Below are positions 11,651 to 23,122 of a DNA stretch of 64,000 nt, piece by piece (within the stretch, counting starts at the first letter, position 1; the number at the start of each line of letters is the position of its first letter). The DNA is taken from assembly GCA_023213395.1 (NCBI GenBank), contig CM041465.1, positions 113,467,741-113,531,740 of the forward strand, read 5' to 3'. A model generated the notes under the pieces. It saw nothing but the letters and a program-made list of their open reading frames with translations. It did no database searches and had not been told where the DNA came from. This DNA is from Cycas panzhihuaensis (Eukaryota > Cycadophyta). Both the position numbers and the translations under genes were made by a program.

Positions 11651-12069
11651 TACTAAAAGTACTAATCATCAGATTAATATTTTAATAGGCATAATTCAAG
11701 AAAGCATTGTAGTATGCATCACTTAAAGAAAAAATTACATGTTTTTAGACATATTGAATGGACAAACAATTTCTTAAAAAAGCCCCTTAAACAACCCCTT
11801 TTTGAAAAGGTTCCCCATTAATTTAAGAAATAAACAGTCCCCCTTAGGTGTTTAAGTTTGAAATGATTATATGTAACATTAATTTTTAAGATATAAAACT
11901 GATTTGTAATAAAAAAGGTTAATAGTTTTTTATTAATTAAGTTTTATATTTGAGGAAATAGAAATGCATAAAAAAAAAGGTATTAGATAAAAATGGATAC
12001 TATACTTTGATCTTGGCTAAAAAACTAAGAAAAAAATATTGATTTTGCCTAAGTTAATTAGGCTTTATT

Positions 12070-12127
<58 letters not shown>

Positions 12128-13541
12128 CCTTTTGAATAAATGTTTGATAGGTAATGTATACCTTATATATGACAAAGATTAAGCTAAGATATTAGGGGGG
12201 AAGAGGGGAAATTTTTGTAATTCATTGAATCATGATGAAGGTATGCACTTATGCAATGCCTTTACTAAAATAAGGGACCTAAAACATGGATTAAATTAAA
12301 AAAATTACTAATCTTATATGGGGTTTAATTGTAAAAAATGTAAAGGGGGGGTAGTTAAGAAAATATTAAAACATTAACTTAGTGAAGGAAGGGTTTTAGA
12401 TAAAGGTTATTAAATTTAAGTACTAAAGGTTAAAAAAAAAAAATTAAGTTATAAATCAGTGTATACTTAAGGGAGCTTTGGATTAATTTTACATACTAGA
12501 TTAATTAAAAGGAGTTTTGATTAATTTTTAATTATGATTAAGGGAAGTATTAAGATTAATGTAATAAGGTGGGGGGTGTAAGGTAGAAACCCTACCTACC
12601 TGGCGTGGCAGCGCACCTCTGTTTGCAGGTTTTTGAGATGAGGATGAAGATGGAGATTGAAGGGGTTCCTTACAGATCTTGAACAGAGGTGAACAATCAC
12701 AGCACAGAGGATGAACAGACTTAGAGCTCGATTGAGGAACAAAGGCTCATGCTCATGGGGCCAACATCCTTCCCTTGGTACTGGTGGACGAGTTCTATTC
12801 ACTTACGCCCACCGTTGTAATCCCTAATGACTGCACTGGTTAATTCGGTAGAGAAGCCTCATGACGATTTTTGTCCCCAAATCGATTAGGATTCTGTCAA
12901 CAGAATGGAAGAGGGCGATGGGGCGATAAAGAAGAAAATGCAGAGAGATTAAGAGCAACCAAATCTTGTGTAGCTCTAGATAAGTTGTATATATACAATC
13001 TTATCCCCATGAAATGATGCAAGGATTATCACTTAATCCTCCCCAAGGGTCAATAATGACACTAAAAGAAGCACTTCTACTACAGGTGAATCTGAGAATA
13101 AGGCCAGCTAAGCATTCCAAGCATTGTGTGGCTGTGCTGACCTAAGAAGAAGCCGATGGTCACATGGTTAGTAGAGGTGTACAATCAAGTTTTCTTGGCA
13201 CCTTAGGTGTAGGAGTCTAAAACTCGGTCATCATCCTCTACATGCACTTCCCTTGACAGTCAAGCAATAGAGCTCGAGTACCAAGTCTACGTTTCTCTAT
13301 TTGAGAATGATTGATATCTGATGGTGGAGAGAAAATATAGAATGTTTTTCTATTTCATATTGGTGATTCTGACTCTCCATCTTACATCTTAGAAGTCGTT
13401 CCCTTAACAATGGTGAATGTCTTTTCCATTCTTTATTTCTTTGTTTTAGAGTAGTGGTGATGGTGCGTGTGGTATGAATGCTTGCAAGGCGACAAGCTTC
13501 ATCCTTATATTAAAATCCATCTTTACATAGATAGACGTTAA
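11650..13541 (-). other. Long leader of copia D
   Basis: About 1.9 kb without copia coding. It contains the (TA)n tract at 12074-12126 and many homopurine/homopyrimidine runs. From about 12580 to 12960 there is a block of visibly higher GC than its surroundings, with CG dinucleotides. The minus-strand open frame at 12596-12802 has no recognisable domain. The rest, to the primer site, is non-coding. Confidence 0.7.
12074..12126. repeat. (TA)n microsatellite
   Basis: A perfect or near-perfect TA dinucleotide run of about 53 bp inside the leader of D. Confidence 0.97.
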
Positions 13542-13553
13542 GCTCTGATACCA
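13542..13553 (-). promoter_or_regulatory. Primer-binding site of copia D
   Basis: The plus-strand GCTCTGATACCA is the exact complement of the initiator tRNA-Met primer sequence. It abuts the 5' LTR that begins (on the plus strand) at 13554. Confidence 0.95.
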
Positions 13554-14003
13554 TGTAGAAATATGGGCATATGCATAATATCATCACAAGATCACATAAT
13601 AAACAAATACAGGCAATAATATGACACTGCACATATACACCGGATTGATAGGTGGAAAACCCCTTCTGGGGAAGAAAAACCACCTCCTAAAGTTGTAGTT
13701 TTATTAAGAAACTTTGAGAAACAAAAGACCAAATACATAAACCACCTAACCACCAAACTAGCCTTGTAAAAGGGATTTAGACAACCCTCCTAGATTCTCG
13801 AAACTATCTCCTTGAATCTAGGAGATGAATTTATACAAAGAAAGGTTTGTTGAAATGCAGTTCTACATTTCAACCACCTTCCACATAAGATCATTAATAA
13901 ATAGTAAAGTTTAAACATTATAATAACTTAAATACAAATTTAGACATGTGACTTAAATATAAACTTTAAAAAGAACATAAAGGTTACATTAATACTCCTA
14001 ATA
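13554..14003 (-). repeat. 5' LTR of copia D
   Basis: 450 bp, from TGTAGAAATATGGG to ACTCCTAATA on the plus strand. The expected terminal ACA is ATA here, a single C to T change. It is followed by the target duplicate ATTTT at 14004-14008. Confidence 0.95.
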
Positions 14004-14008
14004 ATTTT

Positions 14009-14221
14009 GAGTGTCGGGTGTGACATTCAATGACTATTTAAGGTCGTTTGTTGACGGATAAGGGGAGAAAAATAGTCAATGACTCACATAACATGGGTAT
14101 AATTCGTGTTGGGACCCTTTGGAAGCATGCTCGTGAAGCAGAAGAGGTCACAAGGGTGCATTTTTGTCCTTAATACATTCATTTGGTATTGTGTACTTCA
14201 TATTATAGCTAGATATTTGAG
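14009..14221 (+). other. Leader of copia C, right part
   Basis: Continuation of the C leader after D, up to the gag start codon at 14222. No coding signal of its own was seen. Confidence 0.7.
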
Positions 14222-15086
14222 ATGGAGAAGCTTATGCCTAAGGTTATCTTTAATGGTAACAATTTCAGCGAATGGAAGACTAATATGGAGCTTATTTTGA
14301 TGGTGAACCAACTCTGGGGAATTACCAAGATGAAGCTTGATTTAGTCCCACTTGATCATAAGGAGCGTATCAAACTTGAAGAGAAGTAATATATGGCGGT
14401 TGGATTACTGAAATTCTCACTGGCGCTAATATATGGCCGTTGGATTACTGAAATTCTCACTGGCGCTAGACCAAAGGGCTCTAGTCCACAATCTAGATGA
14501 CCTAGCCAAGATTTGGGCGAAGTTGTGTGATACATTTGAGAAGAAGAAGACGAATAGACATCTTGCTCTGATGTTGGAACTACTCAATTCAAAAGTCGAA
14601 GATGAGAATAATATCAGCTCCTGCTTGAATAAGATAATTGACTTGAAGGACAAGCTAGAAGAGTTAAAGAAGAACTCGATTGATGATGCACTCTTATTTA
14701 TAATAATCATGTCGAAGCTGCTAGCTGTGTTTGCCATATTCCAAACCATTTACAATAGAGATGAAGTGATGGAGGTAGAAACTTTTGATGAGTTCAAAAA
14801 CCTAATTCTAGCAGAGGATGCCAAGCTCAAACATCATGGTTTGCTTGGAGGTTCTAGTTTAAGTCAGGCCTTAGCCATGAAAACTCAAAGGAGGGAGGCC
14901 CCTAAGGAAGAGAAGATCACACAAAGGTCTAGAGAAATCTCTCTAGACAAGAAGAAGTTTAATAGAAAGTGCAATTACTATAAGAAGGATGGTCACCGTG
15001 AGAAGAACTGTTGGTTCAAATGTCGTGACAAGCGCAAAGGTAACCAGGATGAGAAAGGAAAGAGTGTTGTTACTCATTGTGTCTAA
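14222..15086 (+). pseudogene. gag of copia C
   Basis: The likely start is the ATG at 14222, giving MEKLMPKVIFNGNNFSEW, the typical copia gag opening. A TAA at 14387 and a 40-bp tandem duplication (14388-14427 and 14428-14467) shift the frame. The frame then stays open from 14433 to 15086 with LAKIWAKLCDTFEKKKTNRH, the LNSKVEDENNISSCLNKIID helix region and KFNRKCNYYKKDGHREKNCW. That zinc knuckle has lost its second Cys (CNYY instead of CxxC). Gag packages the element RNA. Confidence 0.9.
14388..14467 (+). repeat. 40-bp tandem duplication in gag of C
   Basis: Two adjacent 40-bp units differ by one base (GGCGGTT versus GGCCGTT). Since 40 is not a multiple of three, the duplication alone disrupts gag. 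Confidence 0.95.
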
Positions 15087-15119
15087 GCGCAGACCTTGTT
15101 AGCCAAATCAGATTAGAGA

Positions 15120-16647
15120 GACTATTGGGTACTAGATTCTGGAGTGCAGAAGCACATCTTTTACTAGAGGTGGAACTTTGATACGTTGAATGCAAACCAA
15201 AGTGGTGCTGAGATCATTCTTGGAGATGCTCGCGTGTTGTCGGTAGATGGTATCAGTGATGTTTCCATTGCAGAAGGAAAGTTTTTCAAGGTATATTATG
15301 TACCCAAGATGTAGTTAAACCTTTTGTCTGCTCAGGAGATCTGCAAACAAGGTATGAAAGTGGATCTCTATGATGGTAAGTGCCTGATAAAAGACCCAAA
15401 ATAGAACTTTGCTATGGTAGCTACTGGGAAAGTTAGGGACAACTTCTACGTGTTTGAAAAGTTTCAATCTCAGAAGAGTCCTATGCCTTTGTTACCAGTG
15501 CATATGACAAAAGTAAATTATGGCATAATCGTCTTGGGCACCTTAATTACAGGAGTATTGCACTACTAAAGAGGTTGAAGATGGTGGAAGGACTGTCGTC
15601 GGTTACCTGCTCGGATGGTATATGCAAAGGATGCATGTATGGCAAGCATCATTGCTATCCTTTTGCTTAGGATAATGCCTGGAGAGCTAAGGAGAAGTTG
15701 GAGCTTGTATACTTAGACATTATGGGACCACTCCCAAATCCTTTGATATCAGGAGCCTGATATACACTTGTGTTTGTAGATGATTGCACCAGGAAAGCCT
15801 AGGTTTATTTTCTCAAGAACAAGTTAGACATATTTAATCACTTCTGTGAGTGGAAAGTGATGGTTGAAAATGAAAGTGATAAAAAAATAAAACTTTATGA
15901 AGTGATAATGGTAAGGAATATAACAATAATGCATTGAATCAGTTCTGCCACAACCATGGTATAAAGTAGAAGTTTATAGTCCCGTATACCCCACAATAGA
16001 ATGGAGTTGCTGAAAGAAAGAAACGTACCATGATGGAGATGATGAGGTGTATGTTGCATGCTAAAAACCTGCCACTGAAGTTTTGGGTAGAAGCTGTGGT
16101 GACTACTGTTTATATATTGAATAGGGTACCCACTTAAGCAGTTCGCAGCATGACCCTCAAATAGAAATGGACTAGTCGAAAGCCTACCATTAGCCATTTG
16201 AGAATGCTTGGGTGTATAGTGTGCACCCACATCCCTAATGATACCCGCAAGAAGCTGGATCGAAAGAGTCTGAAGTGCATATTCATGGGGTATTGCATGG
16301 AGAACAAAGCCTACAGACTATAGAATCCACAGGGGGAGAAGATTGTGGTTACTGAGGATGTTAAATTTGACGAGTCATCGGCGTATCATGCTAAAAGAGC
16401 ATCAGAGGAACCTTTTTACCCTCCCCTTCTCCCATTCCCAGATTCTTCAAGCAAAGAGGACGATGAGCCAGTCGCCATAGCACCTAAGGAAGCAGGACTA
16501 AGTAGGATGCCTACTAGTGAGGAACTGCCACAAGTAGAATTACCTCCAACAACAAGTCCTTCTATAACTTTATGGGCAAGGAAAACTCTTGAAGATTTTG
16601 ATGTAGCGATGCAAACCCTTACTGATGATAGACGAACCAAAAGTTAG
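15120..16647 (+). pseudogene. Protease and integrase of copia C
   Basis: Protease begins with DYWVLDSGVQKH (15120), catalytic D-S-G retained. The pre-integrase zinc region includes CSDGICKGCMYGKHHCYPF (about 15610-15665). The integrase core gives KLELVYLDIMGPLPNP (about 15694), YTLVFVDDCTRKA (first Asp, about 15760-15800), a frame-shifted SDNGKEYNNN (about 15900), NGVAERKKRTMMEMMRCMLH (catalytic Glu, about 16001-16060) and LKFWVEAVVTTVYILNRVPT. The tail GCIVCTHIPNDTRKKLDRKS runs into the open frame 16345-16647 (acidic, Pro-rich linker to RT). Stops are mostly TAG; one frameshift lies near 15890. Confidence 0.9.
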
Positions 16648-16734
16648 CATGCTGGTCAAACTCTGTTGGTCAACACCAATGACTCAAGTGATCTTGAATC
16701 GTTTGTTGAAGCGAAAGGAGATCTAAGATGAAGA

Positions 16735-18190
16735 GCTACAATGGAGGAAGAATATGGTTCTCTGATGAAGAACGATACGTGGGATTTGGTTCCACTACCT
16801 CCATCGAAGAATCTTATTGGATGCAAGTGGGTCTATAAGACAAAGTTCCACTTAGATGGAGAGGTGGACAAGTATAAGGGCAGACTTGTTGCATAGGGAT
16901 TCAAGCAGAAAGAAGGAATTGACTATGAGGAGACGTTTACACCAATCTCCATAATGACAATGGTCTGCCTACTCATTTCCTTAGCAGCCACATTAGATTG
17001 GGAGTTACACCAGATGGACATTAAGTCTGCATTCCTTAATGGGGATCTAAAGGAGGAGATATACATATCACAGCCTCTGGGATTTATTAAGGATTGCCAG
17101 GAGCATCTTATTTTCCATTTGAAGAAATCAATCTATGGCCTAAAACAAGCAACCTGTTCTTAGTATGAGAAGATGGATGCCAAGTTGAAAGCTGAAGATT
17201 TTAAAATTTCAGAACTTGACCTAAACATGTATATGAAAAGAAGAGGGACTTCTGTAGTTGCTTGCGTGGTGTATATAGATGATCTAATCATTGGCAGTAA
17301 TCATGGCAAGGTTATAGCCGAAGTCAAATCTAATTTGGGATCTTCATTTAACATGGTGGATCTTAGGAAACTTCACTATTTCTTGGGCATTCAGATCAAG
17401 CAGATGGAAGATAGGATTGTGTTGTTGCAGTCACAGTATATGAAGAACTTACTGGAGAGATTTGGGATGTAGCACTACAAACCTGTTGCAACACCATGCG
17501 TTAAAGGTATAAGATTACAGAAGGATATGGCCCAACCTTCTATAGATGGCACAAAGTATCATCAATTGGTAGGGAGTCTCATTTATTTGACTCATACCAG
17601 GCCAGATATTGCATACATTGTTGGATTGGTTTCCCGCTACATGCAGAATCCACACGAGCTTTATTTGGTGGCAGCAAAGCGGATTTTGAAATATCTAAAG
17701 GGGATAACCAATCTTGGTCTTGAATACCATAGAGGTGAGAAGATAAGATTGCATGGCTACATGGATGCTGATTAGGGAGGAGATTCTGACGATTGGAAGT
17801 CCACTACTGGATACCTGTTTAGTATTGGTAATGGATTTGTTTCGTGGTAGTTGAAGAAGCAGCAGATAGTGGTACTATCTTCTATAGAAGTAGAATATCA
17901 AGGACTCAGTGTTGGTATGAAAGAAGCTGTATGGTTGCAAGGTCTCTTAGAATTTCTTGGCATTTCTAATGGACATCTGATTCTCTTTGTTGATAATCAA
18001 AGTACCATTTATCTGTTAAAGAATCCAGAGTTTCATGCGCATACAAAGCATATCAAGATTCAGCACCATTATATTCGTGAGTAGATCAAGTCAGGGAAAC
18101 TGCAGGTCGACTATTGTCCAAGTGAATTACAACTTTCAGACATGTTCACCAAGCCACTCACTGAAGATCAATTCATGAAGATTCACATCA
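16735..18190 (+). pseudogene. RT and RNase H of copia C
   Basis: One reading frame covers the whole segment, interrupted only by six TAG codons (about 16893, 17161, 17470, 17773, 17848, 18082). RT motifs: NDTWDLVPLPPSKNLIGCKW, YEETFTPIS, QMDIKSAFLNGDLKEEIYIS, KKSIYGLKQA, the intact catalytic strand VVYIDDLIIGSNHG, and LHYFLGIQIK. RNase H follows: YHQLVGSLIYLTHTRPDIAY, RILKYLKGITNLGLEY, STTGYLFSIGNGFVSW, VVLSSIEVEYQGLS, LFVDNQSTIYLLKNPEFHA and LSDMFTKPLTEDQF. Catalytic residues appear present; only point stops disable it. Confidence 0.95.
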
Positions 18191-18312
18191 GACTAGGACT
18201 CACCGATGTTATCCTTGAGGGAGGATGTATCAACAAGGATAAAGAAGGTACAGGATAGTCCCAGCCGTCGTGATAACTCAATTGTTGCACGTTGTAGATT
18301 CCCCACATTCAC

Positions 18313-18682
18313 ATTAATGGGGGATGTTAGTGTGGTAGTTAATTATTAGGCCACTTAATTAATGTTAATGTGGTTTAATTATGTGAAAAGGTGTGAGTGA
18401 AAAAGTACGATTTATTCGGAGGTTCACAACCCTAAATGAGTGACACCTCTTAGAGAATATATATGCCATGAGGCCTTGTGTATTCGATCATCCAAGTTCA
18501 TTGTGTAATAATCAACTATCCCTTGAGGATCCTTTTGTGGTGGGTTTTTTCTTGAAAGGGTTTCCCACGTATATCTTGTATCCTGTGCATATCTTCTGTG
18601 TATATTTTATCTTGTGCTTTCTGTGTATGGTTAAAGATCCTACGCATGAGAACATCTCTGTATGATTTCATGTTCTCGAACA
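18313..18682 (+). repeat. Purine tract and 3' LTR of copia C
   Basis: The purine tract ATTAATGGGGGA (18313-18324) precedes the 358-bp LTR (18325-18682), which starts TGTTAGTGTGGTAG and ends TTCTCGAACA. The target duplicate GGTTG follows at 18683. The LTR is collinear with 5195-5551. Confidence 0.96.
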
Positions 18683-20582
18683 GGTTGATCCCACAACCAT
18701 AAGTACTTCTCTAACCAACATAAGCCCTGAATTGCGGTTAGGAATATTACTCTTGAAGAAGTTCGGTCAGGTTAGAAACCATCAGTAGCACTCGTGAAGA
18801 TCTTTAGATGCATGGAATATAAATATATTTCAAAGGAAAACAAAAATAAGCTTCATGATAAGAGCCTGAAATATATACTTCTTAGCTATGTATTTGGTTG
18901 TAAATCCTATAAAGTGTTTAACATGATTGGGAACAACGTTTACGCAACACGGGATATAATATTTATAGAAGATTCGTAGGGCCTACCTCCACCCCAACCT
19001 TATATTATAGTAGTAGAAGAAGTCCGTGCATCTTAAGTGATTCTTAGACAAATTATGGAGCCACCAATACTAGCCTCCTCCTACACTCTATCTCCTTCAT
19101 CGATCCTAGTAGCATCTACATCAACAACTTAAGAAAGTATAACTTTACCTCCAATTTTAGTTGATGACCTTCAAGTGGAAGCCATTAGCATTCAACTAAA
19201 TCTTAATGGGTATAACAATTATTAATGGATGTTCCTCCTCCCATAACTATTAAAAGACCTTACAAAATATGACACTCGCAAATATCACCTTATAGCAAGA
19301 GGTTTTAAATAATAAGAGGGGATTGATTATGATAAGACCTTTGCACTGGTAGCCAATGTAATCATATTCCATTTGGTTATGTCCTTAGCAATCTAATTTA
19401 ATTGGCATATTTAGCAAATGAATGTGAAGGGTACTTTCCTTAATAGAGACCTTAAAGAAGAGGTTTTCTTCAAACAACACCCCATCTATAGATTGAAATA
19501 AGCATAATGTACCTGGTGTATAAAGATTGATGCTATCCTTAACCAGCATGGATTCAATTGTTCACCCTATGACCTAGAACTCTACATTTAGGTTAGAGAT
19601 AATTCGACTGTAATCAATGTTCTCTATGTAAATCATCTTGTAATCATTGACAATAACACATATGCCCTTGCTTGGCTTCAATCATAATTGAAAAGTAACT
19701 TTGGGATGACAGATCGTAGGTTACTCCACTACTTCCTTGAACGTTATGCTTGATAAGAACTAAGACACATCTTCCTAACTCAAACAAAGTATGCCAATGA
19801 TCTTTTAGAAAAATTCAGGATGACAATATATAAAATAGTACCAATTCCTATGCAGAAAGGAACTAACCCAAACCTAGATAAACAAGGAAAGCATTTTGAT
19901 CCTACTTTGTACCGATAATTAGTTGGAAGCGTCATCTATTTCACCCACACTCATATGGATATTTTATATGTAGTAGGGATCTATTCTAGGTACATGTCAT
20001 AACCAAAAGTATCTCATTAGAAAGTCTCTGCTATGATTCTCAAATATATCCATGGAGCACATCAGTTTAGCCTTAAGTATAACTAATCTAATTCCCCTAT
20101 ACTAAAGGGACATACAGATGTTGAATGGGCAAGTTGCCAAGACACTCACAACTCATCTTTAGGTTATTATTTTGACACAAATTTAGTTGTAATCTCATGG
20201 GGATGTAATAAGTAACCAAGTGTTTCTATTTCCTCCATCAAAATAGAATATAAAGCATTTGTCCATCATACAACTAAGTTTATTTATCTTAAAAGCATTC
20301 TTGTTGAACTTGGACTTCAACAACAGGCACCCATCATCGTCGATTACCATAATCAAAGTGTATTAGAGATGGAATCCTGTATTTCATGATAGAACTGAAT
20401 ACATTGAGGCCCATCATCACTTCATCCATGAACATGTCTAGAATAGAGAAGCTAATTTTGTCTATCATCCAACGGAGGACCAGGTTATGGACATCTTCAC
20501 CAAAGCTCTTAGTAAATTGAAGTTTAAATAGTTTAGACATGACCTCAATATTAGAAGAAATGAAGCTCCTATTAAGGGATGG
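18683..20582 (+). pseudogene. Integrase tail, RT and RNase H of element A copy 2, right part
   Basis: Collinear with 2890-4845 of copy 1. The integrase tail is MEYKYISKENKNKLHDKS and KYILLSYVFGCKSYKVFN (18794-18979 open), then RT with YHLIARGFK, QMNVKGTFLNRDLKEEVFF, a deletion of about 50 bp near 19485, YVNHLVIIDN replacing the catalytic YVDD (both Asp lost), QLVGSVIYFTHTHMDI, and the RNase H end MDIFTKALSKLKFK near 20490-20530. Heavily broken by stops. Confidence 0.82.
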
Positions 20583-20935
20583 TGTTAAAACCATGTAATA
20601 ACATCCATAATTTCTCATATTTCATATAATTTATGCACACTATATAATATTAAGGTGACCCTTTGTTATAATTTAATGTTATTATATAAACTAGTCAAAT
20701 CTGCCTTATTTGTTGCTTAGTCAACCTATTGTATCTTTCAATTATTGGCAAGTTGACTATAAATTAAAACCCGCACCATTGTATTATATATTGGATTATG
20801 ATTAATGTAGAAGATCCCCCCAAATAGATCTCTATGTGGTGACAAATTCACCCATACTTTGTCCATCTAAGTTATGCTTATTTATTTCGCACATTTTATT
20901 GCATACTTATATTATTTTACTTAATATATTGACCA
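20583..20935 (+). repeat. 3' LTR of element A copy 2 (right boundary uncertain)
   Basis: It starts TGTTAAAACCATG after the purine tract ATTAAGGGATGG, with a TATA-like GACTATAAATTAAAACC near 20754. No second complete A LTR is present for comparison, so the right end (about 20930) is a guess from typical copia LTR length. Confidence 0.6.
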
Positions 20936-21836
20936 GAGCACATGATTTCCTAGATTCTGAAGTATTTAACACTAGAGACATCCTTTGCAAGGAGTTCCTT
21001 AACAATTTCTAAACCTTGACCTATGCAAAGGTTTTTGTACTCTGATAACTCTTAGGTAATCTCTATTAACATCCTTACTTATGTGTGTATATAGATAGTG
21101 CAATGTTTATGCAAATTGTTTAAGTCACATTGATGGAGATCTTACAATGCAATCGTTCATTAACTCCCTACCAACCCTATAGAATTATGAGGTAATTGTA
21201 TGTATCTAAGTAAATACCTTAAAATAGCACCATCGCATCATGCTTATTACTTTTACTTCCCATAATGTTATGCTTGCTAGTAACATTACACACACTTAAC
21301 TACTAACTACCATATTACCTTGTATTACCTAATAGTTGTCATTTTGTTTAGTCTTTATAGATATCAATTTTAATAACCATTATTATATACAAGTTAGTGC
21401 CATTCTTGAATTTAACTCTCTTATAACCTTTGATTATGGTTAACCTCCTAACATTATTTCTTTTACTATCATCTAGACAATCACTACTTGCATATCAAGA
21501 TCATCATATTTACGAAAATACCCTTAATACTTGAATTAATACTCCATGACTTTATTTCTAAAGTGCCCACATTTATTGTGTTCACTTACACCACCCACAT
21601 ACTTCTTATCCCCAACTTGTTTCCTTACCAATTATTCTCATCTCATATTTATATGACAATATATTCAACATTTATAGCTCCATTATCAAATATAAGATGT
21701 GTATCTACCTTACCTTTCACATTGTCTTATATCACCTTTCTCTTGATTATCACTTCTGAAAACTATCATTCATGAATACAAAAATTATTAGCATTGTTAA
21801 ATTTATCCATCCTTATATCTCAATTGATGTATTATC
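20936..21836. other. No recognisable feature
   Basis: AT-rich sequence with C/T-rich runs on the plus strand (for example 21540-21720). The open frame at 21488-21775 has no recognisable motif. Given the gypsy integrase tail that follows, it may be degraded gypsy pol, but nothing in it proves this. Confidence 0.5.
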
Positions 21837-22300
21837 ATGATAGCTAATGGATTTGTCACATCTTCTCTAGTCTATGGTCCAGAATCTATAATTCCCATTA
21901 AAAGTAAAATTCATTCCCTTTATTTAGATATTTGCAACCAACTTTTAAATTGTATAGCATTTGAGACTTGGCTCATTAAGCTAGAAAATGTTGGTGAAGA
22001 TAGCCTGCGTGACTTAAACAATCTAGAAGATATCAAAATGCAACCTAATTTAACATATGATCAAACTATTTTTCTTTCCTTATTTTACCCTATTGAACTC
22101 ATTTTTCTTTTTGACACAGTTAACGATGAATTTGCATCGATAAATTTCATTCTTGTTGGTATGATACTTTTGCAATAATTGAGGTTGTTCATAATGGTTC
22201 ATATCATGTTTCCATCATCTCTGATAAACCCCACTGTAATCCTTCTAGCATAACCCATCTCAAACGTTGTATCCATAAATGGCATTTCCAAATAACCATA
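21837..22300 (+). pseudogene. Ty3/gypsy integrase C-terminal remnant
   Basis: The open frame 21837-22178 reads TSSLVYGPESIIPIKSKIHS, which matches the gypsy integrase motif (P)xSLVYGxEAVxPIE, then ENVGEDSLRDLNNLEDIKMQ, the Arg/Leu-rich region after it. A frame change then gives VVHNGSYHVSI and ITHLKRCIHKW (about 22180-22285), matching the NGSY...NGxHLKRYY end of Tat-type gypsy integrases. The distal half is repeated at 28860-29100. Confidence 0.7.
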
Positions 22301-23122
22301 GATTGAGTTCTTTCTATTTTCTATTATTCATATTTATGATGGTTTATTTGTGCTCGAGTTCTTGTCATTAACACACTTTTCAAGCTTTTTCTAATTCCCA
22401 TTAATAATGTTTAAGAGAGCCTTAATTTTGAGTATGCAAGCTATCATTTGATACCATGTTATTGCTTGTGGTTTCTATCTTACATTTCCGTCATCATAGA
22501 TACATTCTAGTGGCAACATCCCATGTCCTTTATAAATAAGTACCTTTAATAATTGTGAAATTAAGACATGGTGGTAGGATTTAAGATAAGGTTCTAGAGC
22601 AAGGTGGAGTACGAACCGTTATTTTAAGTAAATAAGAGCATTAATCGTATGAAGCATCTTTAGAAAATAATGAGTTGACTCAGTTTCACATGAGCTATGC
22701 CAGTTTCCTTAGTTGTGTCCTTAATGCAGTTCTTTGTAAAGTGTTCTGGTTTTTGGGGTGACGAGATGTATTAGCAAGGGCATCATCGTTCAATAAAATT
22801 ACTCTATGCTATCCTTCCCTAAGGGAAGAGGACACGAAGGAGTTCTAAGTAGAGAGGCATACTAAATAAGGACATGCCTATGGTGTCTCAATGTGTTGTG
22901 GGCTGCCTCAACTATAAGTCATCCGCACACATACTTGGATCCATATATAGTAGTAAGTTGTATAGGTAAGACGTCATAATTTGATTGTGTGTGGAGGCAC
23001 TTTAACTTATGTGTATTGTCATTGTGCGATTTAATAATTTCTGTAAAGTACCTAGGATCGAAAATAATTCAATACACACACTGAAATAATTTCTTGATTG
23101 ATCTCTTGGAAGAGGTTTTGGT

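Larger units (their letters stand above)
6918..14003 (-). mobile_element. Full-length copia element D, nested in C
   Basis: A complete minus-strand copia element of about 7.1 kb. Its 3' LTR is at 6918-7366 and its 5' LTR at 13554-14003. The primer site (GCTCTGATACCA on the plus strand, 13542-13553) abuts the 5' LTR, and the purine tract lies at 7367-7379. The target duplicate ATTTT is found at 6913-6917 and 14004-14008. The order from right to left is long leader, gag, protease, integrase, RT, RNase H. It is the youngest clearly dated insertion (inside C, inside A) and has the longest open RT frame in the window. Confidence 0.97.
5195..18682 (+). mobile_element. Full-length copia element C (hosts element D)
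   Basis: A complete Ty1/copia element: 5' LTR 5195-5551, primer-binding site 5552-5563, leader, gag, protease, integrase, RT and RNase H, purine tract 18313-18324, and 3' LTR 18325-18682. It is flanked by the 5-bp duplicate GGTTG. Removing the nested element D (6918-14003 plus one ATTTT) leaves about 6.4 kb, a normal copia length apart from a long leader. Domain order gag-PR-IN-RT-RH confirms copia. Almost the whole pol from 15120 on stays in few frames and is broken mainly by point stops, so C decayed chiefly by substitution. Confidence 0.96.
4913..20935 (+). mobile_element. Copia element A, copy 2, interrupted by C (and D)
   Basis: Integrase sequence at 4913-5194 continues at 18683 after removal of element C. 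The target GGTTG is present on both sides (5190-5194 and 18683-18687), and the uninterrupted version occurs at 35040-35050. It carries integrase, RT, RNase H and a 3' LTR starting at 20583. There is a deletion of roughly 115 bp in integrase near 5100, relative to copy 1, with a small direct repeat (AAGAATGAATTAGGCA twice, 5101-5132). A second deletion of about 50 bp lies in RT near 19485. Confidence 0.85.

Noticed and set aside
12596-12802. 68-codon minus-strand frame in the GC-richer block of D
   Set aside because: Codon content is suggestive of a gene fragment, but no domain, splice context or start context could be recognised; kept only as a composition finding.
14426-14749. 107-codon minus-strand frame
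   Set aside because: Exact antisense shadow of the gag of element C.
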